The notes under the pieces were generated by a model, which saw nothing but the letters and a program-made list of their open reading frames with translations, was not told the DNA's origin and made no database searches. Of a DNA stretch of 64,000 bases, positions 1 to 9,319 are shown piece by piece (position 1 is the stretch's first letter; every line of letters starts with the position of its first letter). Source of the stretch: JAXGMV01 sp040768445 (GTDB lineage: Bacteria; Chloroflexota; Anaerolineae; Anaerolineales; Anaerolineaceae); the NCBI GenBank assembly GCA_040768445.1, contig JAXGMV010000001.1, positions 2,852,001 to 2,916,000 on the forward strand, written 5' to 3'. A program made the translations under genes and the position numbers.

Positions 1-1
1 C

Positions 2-565
2 GCTCAAACACGCGACATCAGCCCCACACTCGGCCAGGACTCCCTTCAGAAAAGTTTGATTGCCGGCATCGTGGGCTTTATCATCATCAGCCTCTTCATG
101 ATCATCTACTACCGCCTTCCCGGCATCGTGGCTGTGTTCGCTATCATCACCTTTGGATTATTTACATTAGCCGTCTATAAAATTTTACCTGTCACGCTTA
201 CCCTGCCAGGTATCGCAGGATTCCTGCTCAGTACTGGTGGTGCTTTGGATGCCAACATTCTCATTTTCGAGCGGATGAAAGAAGAACTTCGATCCGGTAG
301 AAAAGTTGGACAGGCATTTGACCTGGGATGGAAACGAGCCTGGCCGTCCATTCGTGACTCAAATGCAGCCACACTCATCACCAGCGCCATTCTATTCTGG
401 TTTGGTTCAGCTTTCGGCGCCAGCGCTGTCCGTGGTTTTGCCCTAACGCTTGCTCTCGGTGTTGCAATCAGCTTATTTGGAGCTTTAGTAGTAACCAAAA
501 CCTACCTGAGCCTTACCCTGGAAGCCACAAAACCAAAAGACCTGAACCGTTGGTTTGGCTTATAA
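2..565 (+). CDS. secD: Protein translocase subunit SecD, C-terminal part (partial)
   Basis: This is the 3' end of secD, cut by the window start. The open frame runs from base 2 to the stop at 563-565. It holds the C-terminal membrane bundle of SecD, which works with SecF at the Sec translocon and uses the proton motive force to help pull secreted proteins across the membrane. The visible part has several hydrophobic helices and the family motif DANILIFERMKEEL, the SecD/MMPL hallmark after the periplasmic domain. The N-terminal and large extracytoplasmic domains lie outside the window. The stop is 12 bases before the secF start, so the two form the usual secDF operon. Confidence 0.95.
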   Translation, partial: AQTRDISPTLGQDSLQKSLIAGIVGFIIISLFMIIYYRLPGIVAVFAIITFGLFTLAVYKILPVTLTLPGIAGFLLSTGGALDANILIFERMKEELRSGRKVGQAFDLGWKRAWPSIRDSNAATLITSAILFWFGSAFGASAVRGFALTLALGVAISLFGALVVTKTYLSLTLEATKPKDLNRWFGL

Positions 566-577
566 AGGAAATGAACC

Positions 578-1504
578 ATGTTTAATATTCTTGGTAAACG
601 ATACTTATTCTTTCTTGTTTCAGCCATTATCATCATTCCAGGGCTGATTATTCTGGCAATTTACGGGTTGAACTTTTCTATCGATTTCACTGGCGGTAGT
701 TTATTGGAACTCAAATTTGATTCAGGTGTACTGCCACCAGTCAGCGATGTGACCACCTTGTTCCAGGACGAGCTGGATGTAACCGGTGTCCAGGTACAAA
801 CCTCCGCAGATGACGTGCTCATTATTCGAACACCTGAGATTTCTGAGGAGACACGCGCGCAGGTGATTGACACCATGCAGAAGCAATTTGGTTCAAACAT
901 CACTATGCTCAGGTTTGAGTCTGTTGGCGGTGTTGTAAGTCAAGAAGTAGCCTCAAGAGCTGCCCTGGCTGTAGCAATTGCAGCACTGGGTGTGATCCTG
1001 TACATCACATTTGCCTTCCGCGGCATTGAACACTCCTTCCGTTATGGTTTATGTGCGATTGCAGCCATGCTGCATGACATCCTTGTGATGATCAGTGTCA
1101 CTGCGATAGCCGGCAAGTTCCTTGGATGGCAGTTTGACACGCTCTTCCTGACAGCCTTTCTGACTGTAATCGGTTTTTCCGTGCAGGACAAAATCGTTGT
1201 CTTTGATCGCATCAGGGAAAACAGCGGTATCTACCGCAAGCTGGAATTTGAGAAACTGGCAAATCACTCTATTGTTCAGACATTACAACGTTCAATTAAT
1301 ACCCAGTTAATGACCTCTGAATTCCTTCTCCTGGCTCTGGCGCTGCTTGGCGGTGTCACGCTCAGAGAATTTTCGATCATCCTCCTTATCGGTTTATTCA
1401 TGGGTACTTACTCTTCAATCTTTATCGCCGCACCTATCCTGGTTATCTGGGAGAACAAGGAGTGGCGCAATTGGTTTGGACAAAAGAAGACAACAACCGC
1501 TTAA
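578..1504 (+). CDS. secF: Protein translocase subunit SecF
   Basis: A complete SecF of 308 residues, a normal length for the family. It starts MFNILGKRYLFF, then has a first membrane helix, the FSIDFTGGSLLEL segment typical of the SecD/SecF N-terminus, an extracytoplasmic loop at about residues 55-120, and five further helices. The motif VIGFSVQDKIVVFDRIREN matches the conserved SecF helix-4 region. SecF pairs with SecD in the membrane to drive the late stage of protein export. The start follows an AAGGA ribosome site, and a strong terminator lies just downstream, so this ends the secDF transcript. Confidence 0.96.
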   Translation: MFNILGKRYLFFLVSAIIIIPGLIILAIYGLNFSIDFTGGSLLELKFDSGVLPPVSDVTTLFQDELDVTGVQVQTSADDVLIIRTPEISEETRAQVIDTMQKQFGSNITMLRFESVGGVVSQEVASRAALAVAIAALGVILYITFAFRGIEHSFRYGLCAIAAMLHDILVMISVTAIAGKFLGWQFDTLFLTAFLTVIGFSVQDKIVVFDRIRENSGIYRKLEFEKLANHSIVQTLQRSINTQLMTSEFLLLALALLGGVTLREFSIILLIGLFMGTYSSIFIAAPILVIWENKEWRNWFGQKKTTTA

Positions 1505-1520
1505 CACAAACAACCCAATA

Positions 1521-1550
1521 AAAAACCAGGGAAGCTTCCCTGGTTTTTTA
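1521..1550 (+). terminator. Rho-independent terminator after secF
   Basis: A perfect 28-base palindrome at 1521-1548, with a GC-rich core CCAGGGA/TCCCTGG around AGCT, A-rich on the left arm and T-rich on the right. It follows the secF stop by 17 bases. The symmetry means it could act in both directions. Confidence 0.85.
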
Positions 1551-1572
1551 TTGAAAATGCAAAGACCTGCAT

Positions 1573-1600
1573 TTGTATTTAAAGAAACAAGAATCATAAT
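1573..1600 (+). promoter_or_regulatory. Possible sigma-70 promoter of the SDR dehydrogenase gene
   Basis: TTGTAT (1573-1578), a 16-base spacer and CATAAT (1595-1600) lie about 50 bases before the start at 1653. The -35 match is modest, so this is tentative. Confidence 0.3.
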
Positions 1601-1652
1601 AAAATTGTAAAGAGATGCAATTATTTGATTGATACTGGAAAGGATAATTTAT

Positions 1653-2669
1653 ATGTCAAAAAAAGTGGTACTGATTACTGGCGCCAATGGTGAAATAGGA
1701 CATGGATTAATCACTAACTTGTGCGGTAATGATAATCTGGAAATTGTTGCACTTGATCTCAATTCGTTGGATGACTCACTAATGCCGCATTGTGCGGATT
1801 TTATCCAGGGTGACATCTTAAATCCCGAGATTATTGCGCATCTCAAGAACGACTACCGCTTCAACACCATTTATCACCTCGCTTCACTCCTGTCCACGTC
1901 AGCTGAGAAAAACCCGGAATTAGCCCACAAAGTGAACGTCGATGGAACAATGAACCTCTTTCAAATTGCACTTGAACATGGAAAAATGAATGATAAAGCG
2001 GTCAAGTTTCTTTACCCCAGTTCAATCGCTGCTTACGGCATTGAAAATCTTGCAGAAAAACAAAAAGCCGGCACAATCTCTGAGGATCAGTACCTGGCCC
2101 CGACCACAATGTACGGCTGCAATAAGCTTTACTGCGAGAACCTTGGACGATATTACATGTCCCACTACCGTCAACTAACCCAGGACACGAGTAAAATCCT
2201 CCTTGATTTCCGTGGTTTGCGCTTCCCTGGTTTGATCTCAGCTGATACCCTGCCAACTGGCGGAACAACCGACTTTGGGCCGGAAATGCTGCATCATGCC
2301 GCACAAAACATACCTTATGCTTGTTTTGTCCGTCCTGACACCCGTTTGCCGTTTATGGCGATGCCAGATGCCATCAAATCCTTGCTGCACCTGGAAAACG
2401 CTCCTCGAGAGTCTCTACGAAAAACAGTCTACAATGTGACTAGTTTCAGCCCAACAGCTGAGGAGATCTACAAAATTGTACTGACTGCCTTCCCGAACTC
2501 TGAGATTACCTTCAAGCTTGATGCAAAACGCCAGGGTATTGTAGATAGCTGGCCTGAAGATATTGACGACAGCGCCGCCCGTAAAGATTGGGGCTGGTCA
2601 CCGGATTACGACCAGGACAGGGCTTTTAACGATTACCTGATACCCGCCATTCGCGCAAGATATCAATAA
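1653..2669 (+). CDS. NAD-dependent epimerase/dehydratase family protein, L-threonine 3-dehydrogenase-like
   Basis: An extended short-chain dehydrogenase of 338 residues. The N-terminus MSKKVVLITGANGEIG carries the GxxGxxG NAD(P)-binding motif, and the catalytic YxxxK is seen as YGCNK near residue 160. The segment GGTTDFGPEML...PDTRLPFMAMPDAIKSLL resembles the short-chain type of L-threonine 3-dehydrogenase, which oxidises threonine to 2-amino-3-ketobutyrate, more than UDP-galactose epimerases. The substrate is therefore likely but not certain. I chose the ATG at 1653 because GGAAAGGA lies eight bases before it. The frame stays open to a start at 1629, but that extension has no homology-like features. 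The gene stands alone between two terminators. Confidence 0.85.
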   Translation: MSKKVVLITGANGEIGHGLITNLCGNDNLEIVALDLNSLDDSLMPHCADFIQGDILNPEIIAHLKNDYRFNTIYHLASLLSTSAEKNPELAHKVNVDGTMNLFQIALEHGKMNDKAVKFLYPSSIAAYGIENLAEKQKAGTISEDQYLAPTTMYGCNKLYCENLGRYYMSHYRQLTQDTSKILLDFRGLRFPGLISADTLPTGGTTDFGPEMLHHAAQNIPYACFVRPDTRLPFMAMPDAIKSLLHLENAPRESLRKTVYNVTSFSPTAEEIYKIVLTAFPNSEITFKLDAKRQGIVDSWPEDIDDSAARKDWGWSPDYDQDRAFNDYLIPAIRARYQ

Positions 2670-2694
2670 CACCACACATTTTCATTGGTAACCT

Positions 2695-2732
2695 AAACCG
2701 TTCTCTGGAAAACAAAGAACGGTTTCTTTTTA
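2695..2732 (+). terminator. Rho-independent terminator after the SDR dehydrogenase
   Basis: The 10-base arms AAACCGTTCT (2695-2704) and AGAACGGTTT (2716-2725) are perfectly complementary, with an 11-base loop and CTTTTTAT after. It lies 26 bases past the stop codon. Confidence 0.85.
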
Positions 2733-2905
2733 TACGCATCTTGTTGATGGCTATCATAGATCTTGCCAATTTAACATTGCTCACTAGGATGGGTTGTAAC
2801 CCTCATTCAATGATCATGTTATAAAATAATGACACAAATTCAAATATATAACCAAACCTTATTGCGGATGCTTCACGCGTAAGTTACCAAGCAAAGGAGA
2901 TACAA

Positions 2906-3886
2906 ATGTCGAGGCCGGTTGTTTACATTACTCGAAAAATCAATGATCTTGCACTGCAAAAAATTCAATCCCATGCCAAAATTGAAATATGGGATGGAAA
3001 TGAACCGGTACCTCACGAAATTCTGGAAGAGAAAATCAGGACCGTGGATGGTATGCTCACTCTGCTGACTGACAAAATTGATGGTGCACTGATTGATAAA
3101 AGAGGGTCAAATTTAAAAGTCATCAGCCAGATGGCTGTTGGGTATGACAATATCGATCTTGAAGCTGCTACACGTGCCGGTTTACCGATCGGTCACACAC
3201 CAGGTGTTCTGACAGAAACTTGTGCCGATTTTACGATGGCACTGTTGTTGGCTGGTGCACGCCGCATTATTGAAGGACACAACGAGGTGCAAAATGGTAT
3301 TTGGCGACCATGGGGTCCTGATGTTCTGCTGGGTGAAGAGGTCAACGGCGCCAGTCTTGGCATTATCGGTTTTGGCAGGATCGGTAAAGCTGTTGCCCGA
3401 CGAGCAGCTGGCTTTGGGATCAAACTTTATTACCATGATCCTTACAGAGACACGGAATACGAGCAAGCCCATAATGTGAACTACCTTGAATTGGACGATC
3501 TTTTACAGACCTGCGACTTCATCACCATTCACACCTCACTCTCTGAAGCAACCTACCACCTGATCGATGCACCACAGTTTGCGATGATGAAGTCAAATGC
3601 GATATTAATAAACACGTCGCGCGGCGGCGTGGTTAATCCTGCTGCTTTGTATGATGCACTTAAAAACAGGCAGATTCGCAGTGCAGCGCTGGACGTCTTT
3701 GAGCCCGAACCAATTCCCGCTGATCACCCGATCTTGAACCTTGACAATCTCATCTTAACACCCCACATTGCCAGTGCCAGCACACGCACCCGACAGTTGA
3801 TGGCCATAATGGCAGCAGAAAATTTGATTGCGGGATTGAAGAATGAGAAACTGCCTCATTGTGCGAATAGTGCTGTTTACCATTAG
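2906..3886 (+). CDS. D-glycerate dehydrogenase / hydroxypyruvate-glyoxylate reductase
   Basis: A D-isomer-specific 2-hydroxyacid dehydrogenase of 326 residues. The NAD(P)-binding motif GIIGFGRIGKAVARR sits near residue 152. The catalytic Arg (INTSRGGV), Glu (DVFEPEP) and His (LTPHIASAS) follow in the family's order. These enzymes interconvert hydroxypyruvate and D-glycerate, or glyoxylate and glycolate. The assignment to glycerate is supported by a glycerate 2-kinase gene close by on the opposite strand (5104-6465) and by an alanine-glyoxylate-type aminotransferase at 56313. The ATG is preceded by AAAGGAGAT, a strong ribosome site. Other 2-hydroxyacid substrates cannot be excluded from sequence alone. 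Confidence 0.9.
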   Translation: MSRPVVYITRKINDLALQKIQSHAKIEIWDGNEPVPHEILEEKIRTVDGMLTLLTDKIDGALIDKRGSNLKVISQMAVGYDNIDLEAATRAGLPIGHTPGVLTETCADFTMALLLAGARRIIEGHNEVQNGIWRPWGPDVLLGEEVNGASLGIIGFGRIGKAVARRAAGFGIKLYYHDPYRDTEYEQAHNVNYLELDDLLQTCDFITIHTSLSEATYHLIDAPQFAMMKSNAILINTSRGGVVNPAALYDALKNRQIRSAALDVFEPEPIPADHPILNLDNLILTPHIASASTRTRQLMAIMAAENLIAGLKNEKLPHCANSAVYH

Positions 3887-3966
3887 GATACTTGTAATTA
3901 GCTCACCTTCCGTTATACAATTGTTGCGATTGATCTGAGTATTAATAGTCGAAAGGCATAACCAGG

Positions 3967-5046
3967 ATGGCACAGAAAAATATCGGGTACATAAAGCTCA
4001 TTTGGGTTTGTCCTAACTGCCAGACAAAAAATCCTGGTCCGCAGAAGACCTGTTCAGGCTGCGGTGCGCCTCAACCTAAAGATGTGCGCTTCCGGAAGGA
4101 TGTCAGGGATGAACTTGTCAAGGATGAGAAGGAAATTGAGCAGGCAAAACTTGGACCAGATATTCACTGCGCTTACTGCGGCGCCAGAAACAAAGCAGAT
4201 GCGAAGGTGTGCATCAACTGCGGTGCAGATTTAACAGTCGGTGATAAACGGGAAAGTGGTACAGTGTTAGGCGCGTTGAATACTGGCCCTGCAGTAGAAA
4301 TCGACTGCCCCCACTGCGGCGCTAAGAATCCGGATACGGCTCAGACCTGCTCAAAATGCGGTGGTAGTCTTGCCACGCCAGAACCTGTCGTTCAGGCTGC
4401 GCCGGCTGCTCCACCGAAGAAGAAAGCCAATCCGGTGATGCTGGCGGTGGGTGGACTGGCTCTGATTTTACTTTGTATTGCTTCCATCTTTTTTCTCTCA
4501 CTGCTTGGTAAGGAAGAAAATCTCACCGGGCAAGTCATCGCGCGAGAATGGCAGCGATCTATTATTATCGAGCAATACGGGCCGGTTGAAAAAAGGGGCT
4601 GGCAAGATGAAATACCAGCCAGTGCCACGATTGGAACATGTGAATTAAGAGTCCACCATTCACAACCTGATCCAGCATCCAATTCGCGTGAAATCTGCGG
4701 CACACCCTATACCAAAGATACCGGCACCGGTTATGCCGAAGTCGTGCAAGATTGTTACTATGAAGTATACGAAGAGTACTGCATTTACACCATTAATGAG
4801 TGGACGCGGGTCGATACAGTGACTGTTGATGGATTTGATAGTGCAGCTTACTGGCCTCAACCTTCTCTCAGCCAGGAACAACGCCTTGGGAATGGTACAG
4901 AGTCTTACGCTATTACTTTTTATACGTCTGATGGCAATTATGAGTACAAGACTTCAAACGAGTCCATTTACAACCAGGCGGTTGTGGGAACGAAATGGGA
5001 CCTGACGATTAACGCTTTTGGAAATATCACTGACATCAGTCAATAG
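3967..5046 (+). CDS. Zinc-ribbon membrane protein of unknown function
   Basis: A 359-residue protein I cannot assign to a named family. It has three zinc ribbons in tandem: CPNC..CSGCG at about residues 15-36, CAYCG..CINCG near 62-80 and CPHCG..CSKCG near 110-130. A proline/alanine linker follows, then one strong membrane helix near 155-180 (VMLAVGGLALILLCIASIFF), and a C-terminal domain of about 170 residues rich in Tyr, Thr and Cys with no recognised motif. The layout suggests a cytoplasmic zinc-binding head anchored by one helix, with the C-terminal domain outside the cell. It is transcribed alone and converges on the glycerate kinase gene. The start at 3967 follows a weak ACCAGG site. Confidence 0.75.
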   Translation: MAQKNIGYIKLIWVCPNCQTKNPGPQKTCSGCGAPQPKDVRFRKDVRDELVKDEKEIEQAKLGPDIHCAYCGARNKADAKVCINCGADLTVGDKRESGTVLGALNTGPAVEIDCPHCGAKNPDTAQTCSKCGGSLATPEPVVQAAPAAPPKKKANPVMLAVGGLALILLCIASIFFLSLLGKEENLTGQVIAREWQRSIIIEQYGPVEKRGWQDEIPASATIGTCELRVHHSQPDPASNSREICGTPYTKDTGTGYAEVVQDCYYEVYEEYCIYTINEWTRVDTVTVDGFDSAAYWPQPSLSQEQRLGNGTESYAITFYTSDGNYEYKTSNESIYNQAVVGTKWDLTINAFGNITDISQ

Positions 5047-5060
5047 CAGAAGGTAATTCT

Positions 5061-5098
5061 ATCAGCACTGGGACAGGTGGATCATTGCCAGTGCTGAT
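5061..5098. terminator. Convergent terminator-like hairpin between the zinc-ribbon and glycerate kinase genes
   Basis: A perfect 11-base stem (5061-5071 with 5088-5098) and a 16-base loop fill the gap between the two convergent stop codons. No strong T-run follows on either strand, so efficiency is uncertain. Confidence 0.5.
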
Positions 5099-5103
5099 TG
5101 CAT

Positions 5104-6465
5104 TTAAAAAGCAAACAAAAGGGTAATATCATTGACATTAGTACCTGTCGGACCCGTGATTAACAGCCGATTAAGACGCGCAAAATAATGGTAGGTATCA
5201 TTTTCGGCCAGAGCCTGTGTCAATGAGAGATCCAGGTCTATTCCTTCCTGATATGTATCTCCAGAAATAATCGCTCCAGCAGCATCTGTTGGACCGTCCT
5301 CACCATCGGTGGCAAATGTGATCATCGCGACATCTTTCAATCCGGCAAGCTCTCTTACTGCGCCAGCAGCAACTTCCTGGTTCCTGCCGCCTTTGCCCCC
5401 ACCGTGTACGGTAACAGTGGTCTCGCCGCCAACAATGATGCAGGCTGGACGAGGAATGGGATTCCCAGTGCTGCATATTTCTTTCAAGATGCTGGATAAA
5501 AACTGGCCGGCTTGCGACGCTTCGCCACTCAAATAGGTGGTCAACATCTGGCTGTTAAAACCAATTTGACGAGCCATTTGCATTCCAGCAGAGGCAGCCT
5601 TGTAGTTGTTGCCAATAATAATATTTTGCACACTTGCTATTACTGGCGAACCCACTTTAAGGATCTCCCCAATTTCTCCAGCACTTCCCCTGTTCAGATG
5701 ATCAATAATAGATTGCGGTACACGTTCCACAAGCTGGTATTTTTTCAAAATAGCGATACAGTCACCATAAGTACTGCTGTCTGCGGTGGTTGGGCCAGAA
5801 GCGATGCTCTCAAGCGGATTGCCAATCACATCCGATAAAACCAGGGTGATCAACGGTGCCGGAAAAATCATTTCAGCCAGCCCACCGCCTTTGACCCTGT
5901 CAATATGTTTCCTGATGGTATTCATCTCATTGATATCTGCGCCAGATTTCAACAACAGAGAGGTTAAAGATTGTAGTTCCTTAAGCAAAATGCCGTCGTG
6001 TGGATAGGTAAATAATGCTGAACCACCTCCCGAGATCACGCAGATGACCAGGTCACGGCCAGTCAATCCCGACACCAATTCGACCAGTTTTTTTGTGCCC
6101 TCAACACTCTTCTCTGTCGGCACAGGATGAGATCCCTGGTAGAGTGTGATATTATCGAGTTTTTCAGTTGTTGAGAGAGTCTTTGCGATAATCCTGCCCT
6201 CAGTCAGATGCTCACCTAAAACAGCTTTGACTCCCCGTGCCATTGAAATTGAAGCTTTCCCAAAACCAATCAAGTAAACATGATCATAAAGAGAGAGATC
6301 ATATTTGCGTCCATCAACTGATAAGAATTCTCCTTCAAGATACAGAGCATCCTTGACTGATGTTCCGGGATGCACTGCATCAAGGATGGCAGACAGAATT
6401 GGGATTACTTTCTCCGGGTAGCAGTCAGCAGGCAGAGCTGTGAAGTTAGAAGTCAATTCAAGCAT
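5104..6465 (-). CDS. Glycerate 2-kinase (MOFRL family)
   Basis: A 453-residue member of the MOFRL/TtuD-type glycerate kinases, which phosphorylate D-glycerate to 2-phosphoglycerate for entry into lower glycolysis. Visible family features are YLIGFGKASISMARG near the N-terminus, the VISGGGSALF nucleotide-binding segment, and GGETTVTVHGGGKGGRNQE in the C-terminal MOFRL domain. The frame is open up to 6504, but that upstream ATG has no ribosome site. The in-frame ATG at 6465 has GGAG seven bases before it, so I chose that start. The gene converges on the glycerate dehydrogenase side of the window and is probably its functional partner, although on the other strand. Confidence 0.9.
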   Translation of the reverse strand: MLELTSNFTALPADCYPEKVIPILSAILDAVHPGTSVKDALYLEGEFLSVDGRKYDLSLYDHVYLIGFGKASISMARGVKAVLGEHLTEGRIIAKTLSTTEKLDNITLYQGSHPVPTEKSVEGTKKLVELVSGLTGRDLVICVISGGGSALFTYPHDGILLKELQSLTSLLLKSGADINEMNTIRKHIDRVKGGGLAEMIFPAPLITLVLSDVIGNPLESIASGPTTADSSTYGDCIAILKKYQLVERVPQSIIDHLNRGSAGEIGEILKVGSPVIASVQNIIIGNNYKAASAGMQMARQIGFNSQMLTTYLSGEASQAGQFLSSILKEICSTGNPIPRPACIIVGGETTVTVHGGGKGGRNQEVAAGAVRELAGLKDVAMITFATDGEDGPTDAAGAIISGDTYQEGIDLDLSLTQALAENDTYHYFARLNRLLITGPTGTNVNDITLLFAF

Positions 6466-6574
6466 TTTTTTGCTCCAATCATTTGATGATATTAATACTG
6501 TCATATTCAGTACTTTTGTTTATAAAAATAATCGTAAAATAAACTGTGTATCTATTATAATTTGGAGAAGACAA

Positions 6575-7123
6575 ATGAAACATTGGCCAGTACCCGAGAG
6601 CAGCAATAAGTCCATCCCTGAAGATGGGGTAAGGGGTTCTTTTTGGGAGAACCGCAGTGACCGCAGGCATGCCGGGGTAGACATGTATGCACCAATAGAC
6701 AGCGATGTGATTGCCATCGAAGATGGCACAGTATTAGAAGTTGCCGAATTCACTTCGCCTGATCTTATTCCTTACTGGAATGTCACCTATTCAATCATCA
6801 TTGAAACGGCAGATGGCAAAATCCAGAGATTTGCTGAACTGCGGGATGCTGTCGTCAAGGCCGGCGATGAAGTCAAAGGCGGCCAGGTCATCGGTCACAT
6901 AGGTCATGTTTTAAACCTGGACAAGATCAATGAAACATCCCCGATGTATATCCAAAAATTAAAGAACGCAGGTGTCAGTTCAATGCTTCACTTTGAACTG
7001 CATAATCGTTTTCCTGGTAAACCTGACAAGTATCTTGGCGGTAACTTTTTTCAGGAAGAACAACCCGATCATCTCGTCAACCCAACAGACTATCTGCGAG
7101 AAGTCATCGAAGAAAATAGTTAA
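6575..7123 (+). CDS. M23-type (LytM-like) metallopeptidase domain protein
   Basis: A 182-residue protein with the zinc-ligand pattern of M23 peptidases: HAGVDMY supplies the HxxxD pair and HFELH the later HxH. Between them is the usual beta-rich core with a lipoyl-like turn (VKAGDEVKGGQVIGHIGH). M23 enzymes cut peptide crosslinks in cell walls, but there is no signal peptide, membrane helix or wall-binding domain here, so the site of action and substrate are unclear. The start is the ATG at 6575 with GGAG eight bases upstream; an upstream in-frame extension to 6440 would overlap the divergent kinase gene and is unlikely. A TATAAT at 6556-6561 lies so close to the start that the leader would be only a few bases. 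Confidence 0.75.
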   Translation: MKHWPVPESSNKSIPEDGVRGSFWENRSDRRHAGVDMYAPIDSDVIAIEDGTVLEVAEFTSPDLIPYWNVTYSIIIETADGKIQRFAELRDAVVKAGDEVKGGQVIGHIGHVLNLDKINETSPMYIQKLKNAGVSSMLHFELHNRFPGKPDKYLGGNFFQEEQPDHLVNPTDYLREVIEENS

Positions 7124-7186
7124 TCTGAAAAATAACAGGTCATTAAATTTTCAATTAAATTTCATAAGATTGTAGGAGGAATACAA

Positions 7187-9298
7187 ATGGATAAAACTGT
7201 AATGGATGGTCTTTTTAGACCAAAGTCAATTGCAATCATCGGTGCGTCAGAAACAGTAGGAAAAATCGGCCATACAGTCGTTAAAAACCTGGTCGAAGGC
7301 CAGTATCAGGGCAAAATCTACCCTGTCAACCCAAAATCGACTGAAATTATGGGATACAAGGTTTACCCCACTGTCCTTGATATTCCCGGTGAAGTGGATG
7401 CAGCCGTCATAACAATCCCTGCCAAATTTGTGCCTGATTCCATTGTTGAATGCGGTAAAAAAGGCGTCAAAGGCTTGATTGTCATTACCTCTGGCTTCAG
7501 TGAAGTGGGCGATAAGGAACTTGAAGAAAAGTGTGTGGAAATTGCCCGTCAGTACAACATGCGCATTCTTGGTCCAAACATCGTTGGTACACTTTCCAAT
7601 TCAGATCAGATGAATGCCTCTTTCGCACCTTTTCTGCCTTATAACGGTAAAGCCTCTCTGGTTTCGCAGAGTGGTGCCCTGTTGATTGCCATTGATGCCG
7701 CAACATTCACCCGCCACATTGGCTTTGACAAGCTGATTTCGATTGGCAATATGTCAGATGTTGATTTTGCAGATACCATCACATATCTTAATGATGACCC
7801 TGAAACCACTTGTATTTCCCTCTACATTGAAGGTCTGCGTGATGGCCGCCGGTTCATGGACGTCAGCCGCGCTTCAACCAAGCCGATTGTCGCCTTGAAG
7901 TCAGGTGTTTCACAGCACGGCGCTGCTGCTGCCGCATCACACACCGGTTCACTGGCAGGTGCCGCAAAAGTCTATGGCGCAGCCTTCCAGCAAGCCGGCG
8001 TTATCCAGGCAACTGACCTGGACAACCTCTTTGACCGCACCCTGGCGCTCTCTCAACAGCCCCCGCTTAAAGGTGACAACCTGTTGATCATTACAAACGG
8101 TGGCGGCGTGGGTGTGCTTGCCACAGATGCAGCCGAAAGGTATGGCGTTCCTTTGAAATTTGCTCCAGCTGACCTGCAGACAGAAATGAAGAAGCACATG
8201 CCCGAGTTCGGATCAGCCAAGAACCCCGTTGACCTGACCGGTATGGCTGGCGCAGAGTGGTATTACAAGTCAGTGAAATTTGCCATCTCACATCCATGGA
8301 CTGATGGTGTTGTCGTCCTTTACTGCGAAACAGCCATGACCAACCCCGTCGAGATTATGCAGGCAGTCAAACGCGCAGTGGACGAAGGCAATACTGGCAA
8401 TAAACCAGTGATCGTCTCAATTGTTGGTGGCGAGCGCTCTGAAGACGCAATTACCTGGCTGGTGGAAAATGGTATTCCAGCCTTTGGTTCACCTGAAAGC
8501 GCACTCAATACTATGGCAGCGCTGCGTGAATATGCTTTGATGAAAGCGTCCTCTGCAGTTAGTACTGTAAAATTTGACAAAGTCAAACGTGAAAAAGCCC
8601 TCAAGATTATTGATCATGCCCGTTCTGAAGGCCGCAATGCCCTGACAGAAGTAGAGGCAAAAGATGTGTTTGCCATTTATGGCATGCCAGTAACTACTAC
8701 ACTGCTCGCAAAATCTGAAGATGAAGCTGTCAAGTTAGCCAATCAGATTGGTTACCCGGTTGTGATGAAAATCGTCTCGCCTGACATCCTGCACAAATCA
8801 GATGCCGGCGGCGTCAAGGTCAATATCAAAGACGAGAAGAGTGCCCGCGAAGCCTACAAGATTATTCTTGAGAATGCGCACAACTACAAAGCTGATGCAA
8901 ACATTCATGGTATCGCCATTCAAGAAATGGCGCCCTGGGGTACCGAAGTGATCCTGGGATCAGTCAATGACCCAACTTTCGGCCCGACAATGATGTTTGG
9001 TCTTGGTGGTATTTTCGTCGAGGTCCTCAAGGACGTGACTTTCCGTGTAACACCGGTCACCAAGGACCAGGCAAAATCCATGCTCACCGAAATCCGTGCC
9101 GCACCGATCCTTGCTGGTGTGCGTGGTGAAGAACCACGCGATCGAGAAGCAACTGCGGATGTGATTGTTCAGTATTCAGATATGATTCTTGATCTTGCAG
9201 ATGAAATCTCTGAATCAGATGCCAACCCGGTGCTGATCTATAGCGAGAATAAAGGTGTGAAGGTTGTTGATGCCCGTATCATCTTGAAGAAAAAGTAG
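7187..9298 (+). CDS. Acetate--CoA ligase (ADP-forming), fused alpha and beta subunits
   Basis: A 703-residue acyl-CoA synthetase of the NDP-forming type, which conserves energy by making ATP from acetyl-CoA, ADP and phosphate in fermenting prokaryotes. The N-terminal CoA-binding domain begins FRPKSIAIIGASETVGKIG. The phosphohistidine loop is seen as ASHTGSLAG near residue 252. The C-terminal third, from about residue 490, is the ATP-grasp beta part with GYPVVMKIVSPDILHKSDAGG. Both parts are fused in one chain, as in many bacteria. GTAGGAGGAA precedes the start and a terminator follows, so it is a single-gene unit. Other short-chain acids are possible substrates. Confidence 0.93.
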   Translation: MDKTVMDGLFRPKSIAIIGASETVGKIGHTVVKNLVEGQYQGKIYPVNPKSTEIMGYKVYPTVLDIPGEVDAAVITIPAKFVPDSIVECGKKGVKGLIVITSGFSEVGDKELEEKCVEIARQYNMRILGPNIVGTLSNSDQMNASFAPFLPYNGKASLVSQSGALLIAIDAATFTRHIGFDKLISIGNMSDVDFADTITYLNDDPETTCISLYIEGLRDGRRFMDVSRASTKPIVALKSGVSQHGAAAAASHTGSLAGAAKVYGAAFQQAGVIQATDLDNLFDRTLALSQQPPLKGDNLLIITNGGGVGVLATDAAERYGVPLKFAPADLQTEMKKHMPEFGSAKNPVDLTGMAGAEWYYKSVKFAISHPWTDGVVVLYCETAMTNPVEIMQAVKRAVDEGNTGNKPVIVSIVGGERSEDAITWLVENGIPAFGSPESALNTMAALREYALMKASSAVSTVKFDKVKREKALKIIDHARSEGRNALTEVEAKDVFAIYGMPVTTTLLAKSEDEAVKLANQIGYPVVMKIVSPDILHKSDAGGVKVNIKDEKSAREAYKIILENAHNYKADANIHGIAIQEMAPWGTEVILGSVNDPTFGPTMMFGLGGIFVEVLKDVTFRVTPVTKDQAKSMLTEIRAAPILAGVRGEEPRDREATADVIVQYSDMILDLADEISESDANPVLIYSENKGVKVVDARIILKKK

Positions 9299-9319
9299 AG
9301 ATAAGCCGTTCGCAATTCT

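Noticed and set aside
1347..1610. Plus-strand frame of 87 residues crossing the secF end and terminator
   Set aside because: It overlaps secF out of frame and reads through the strong terminator palindrome; it is a chance frame.
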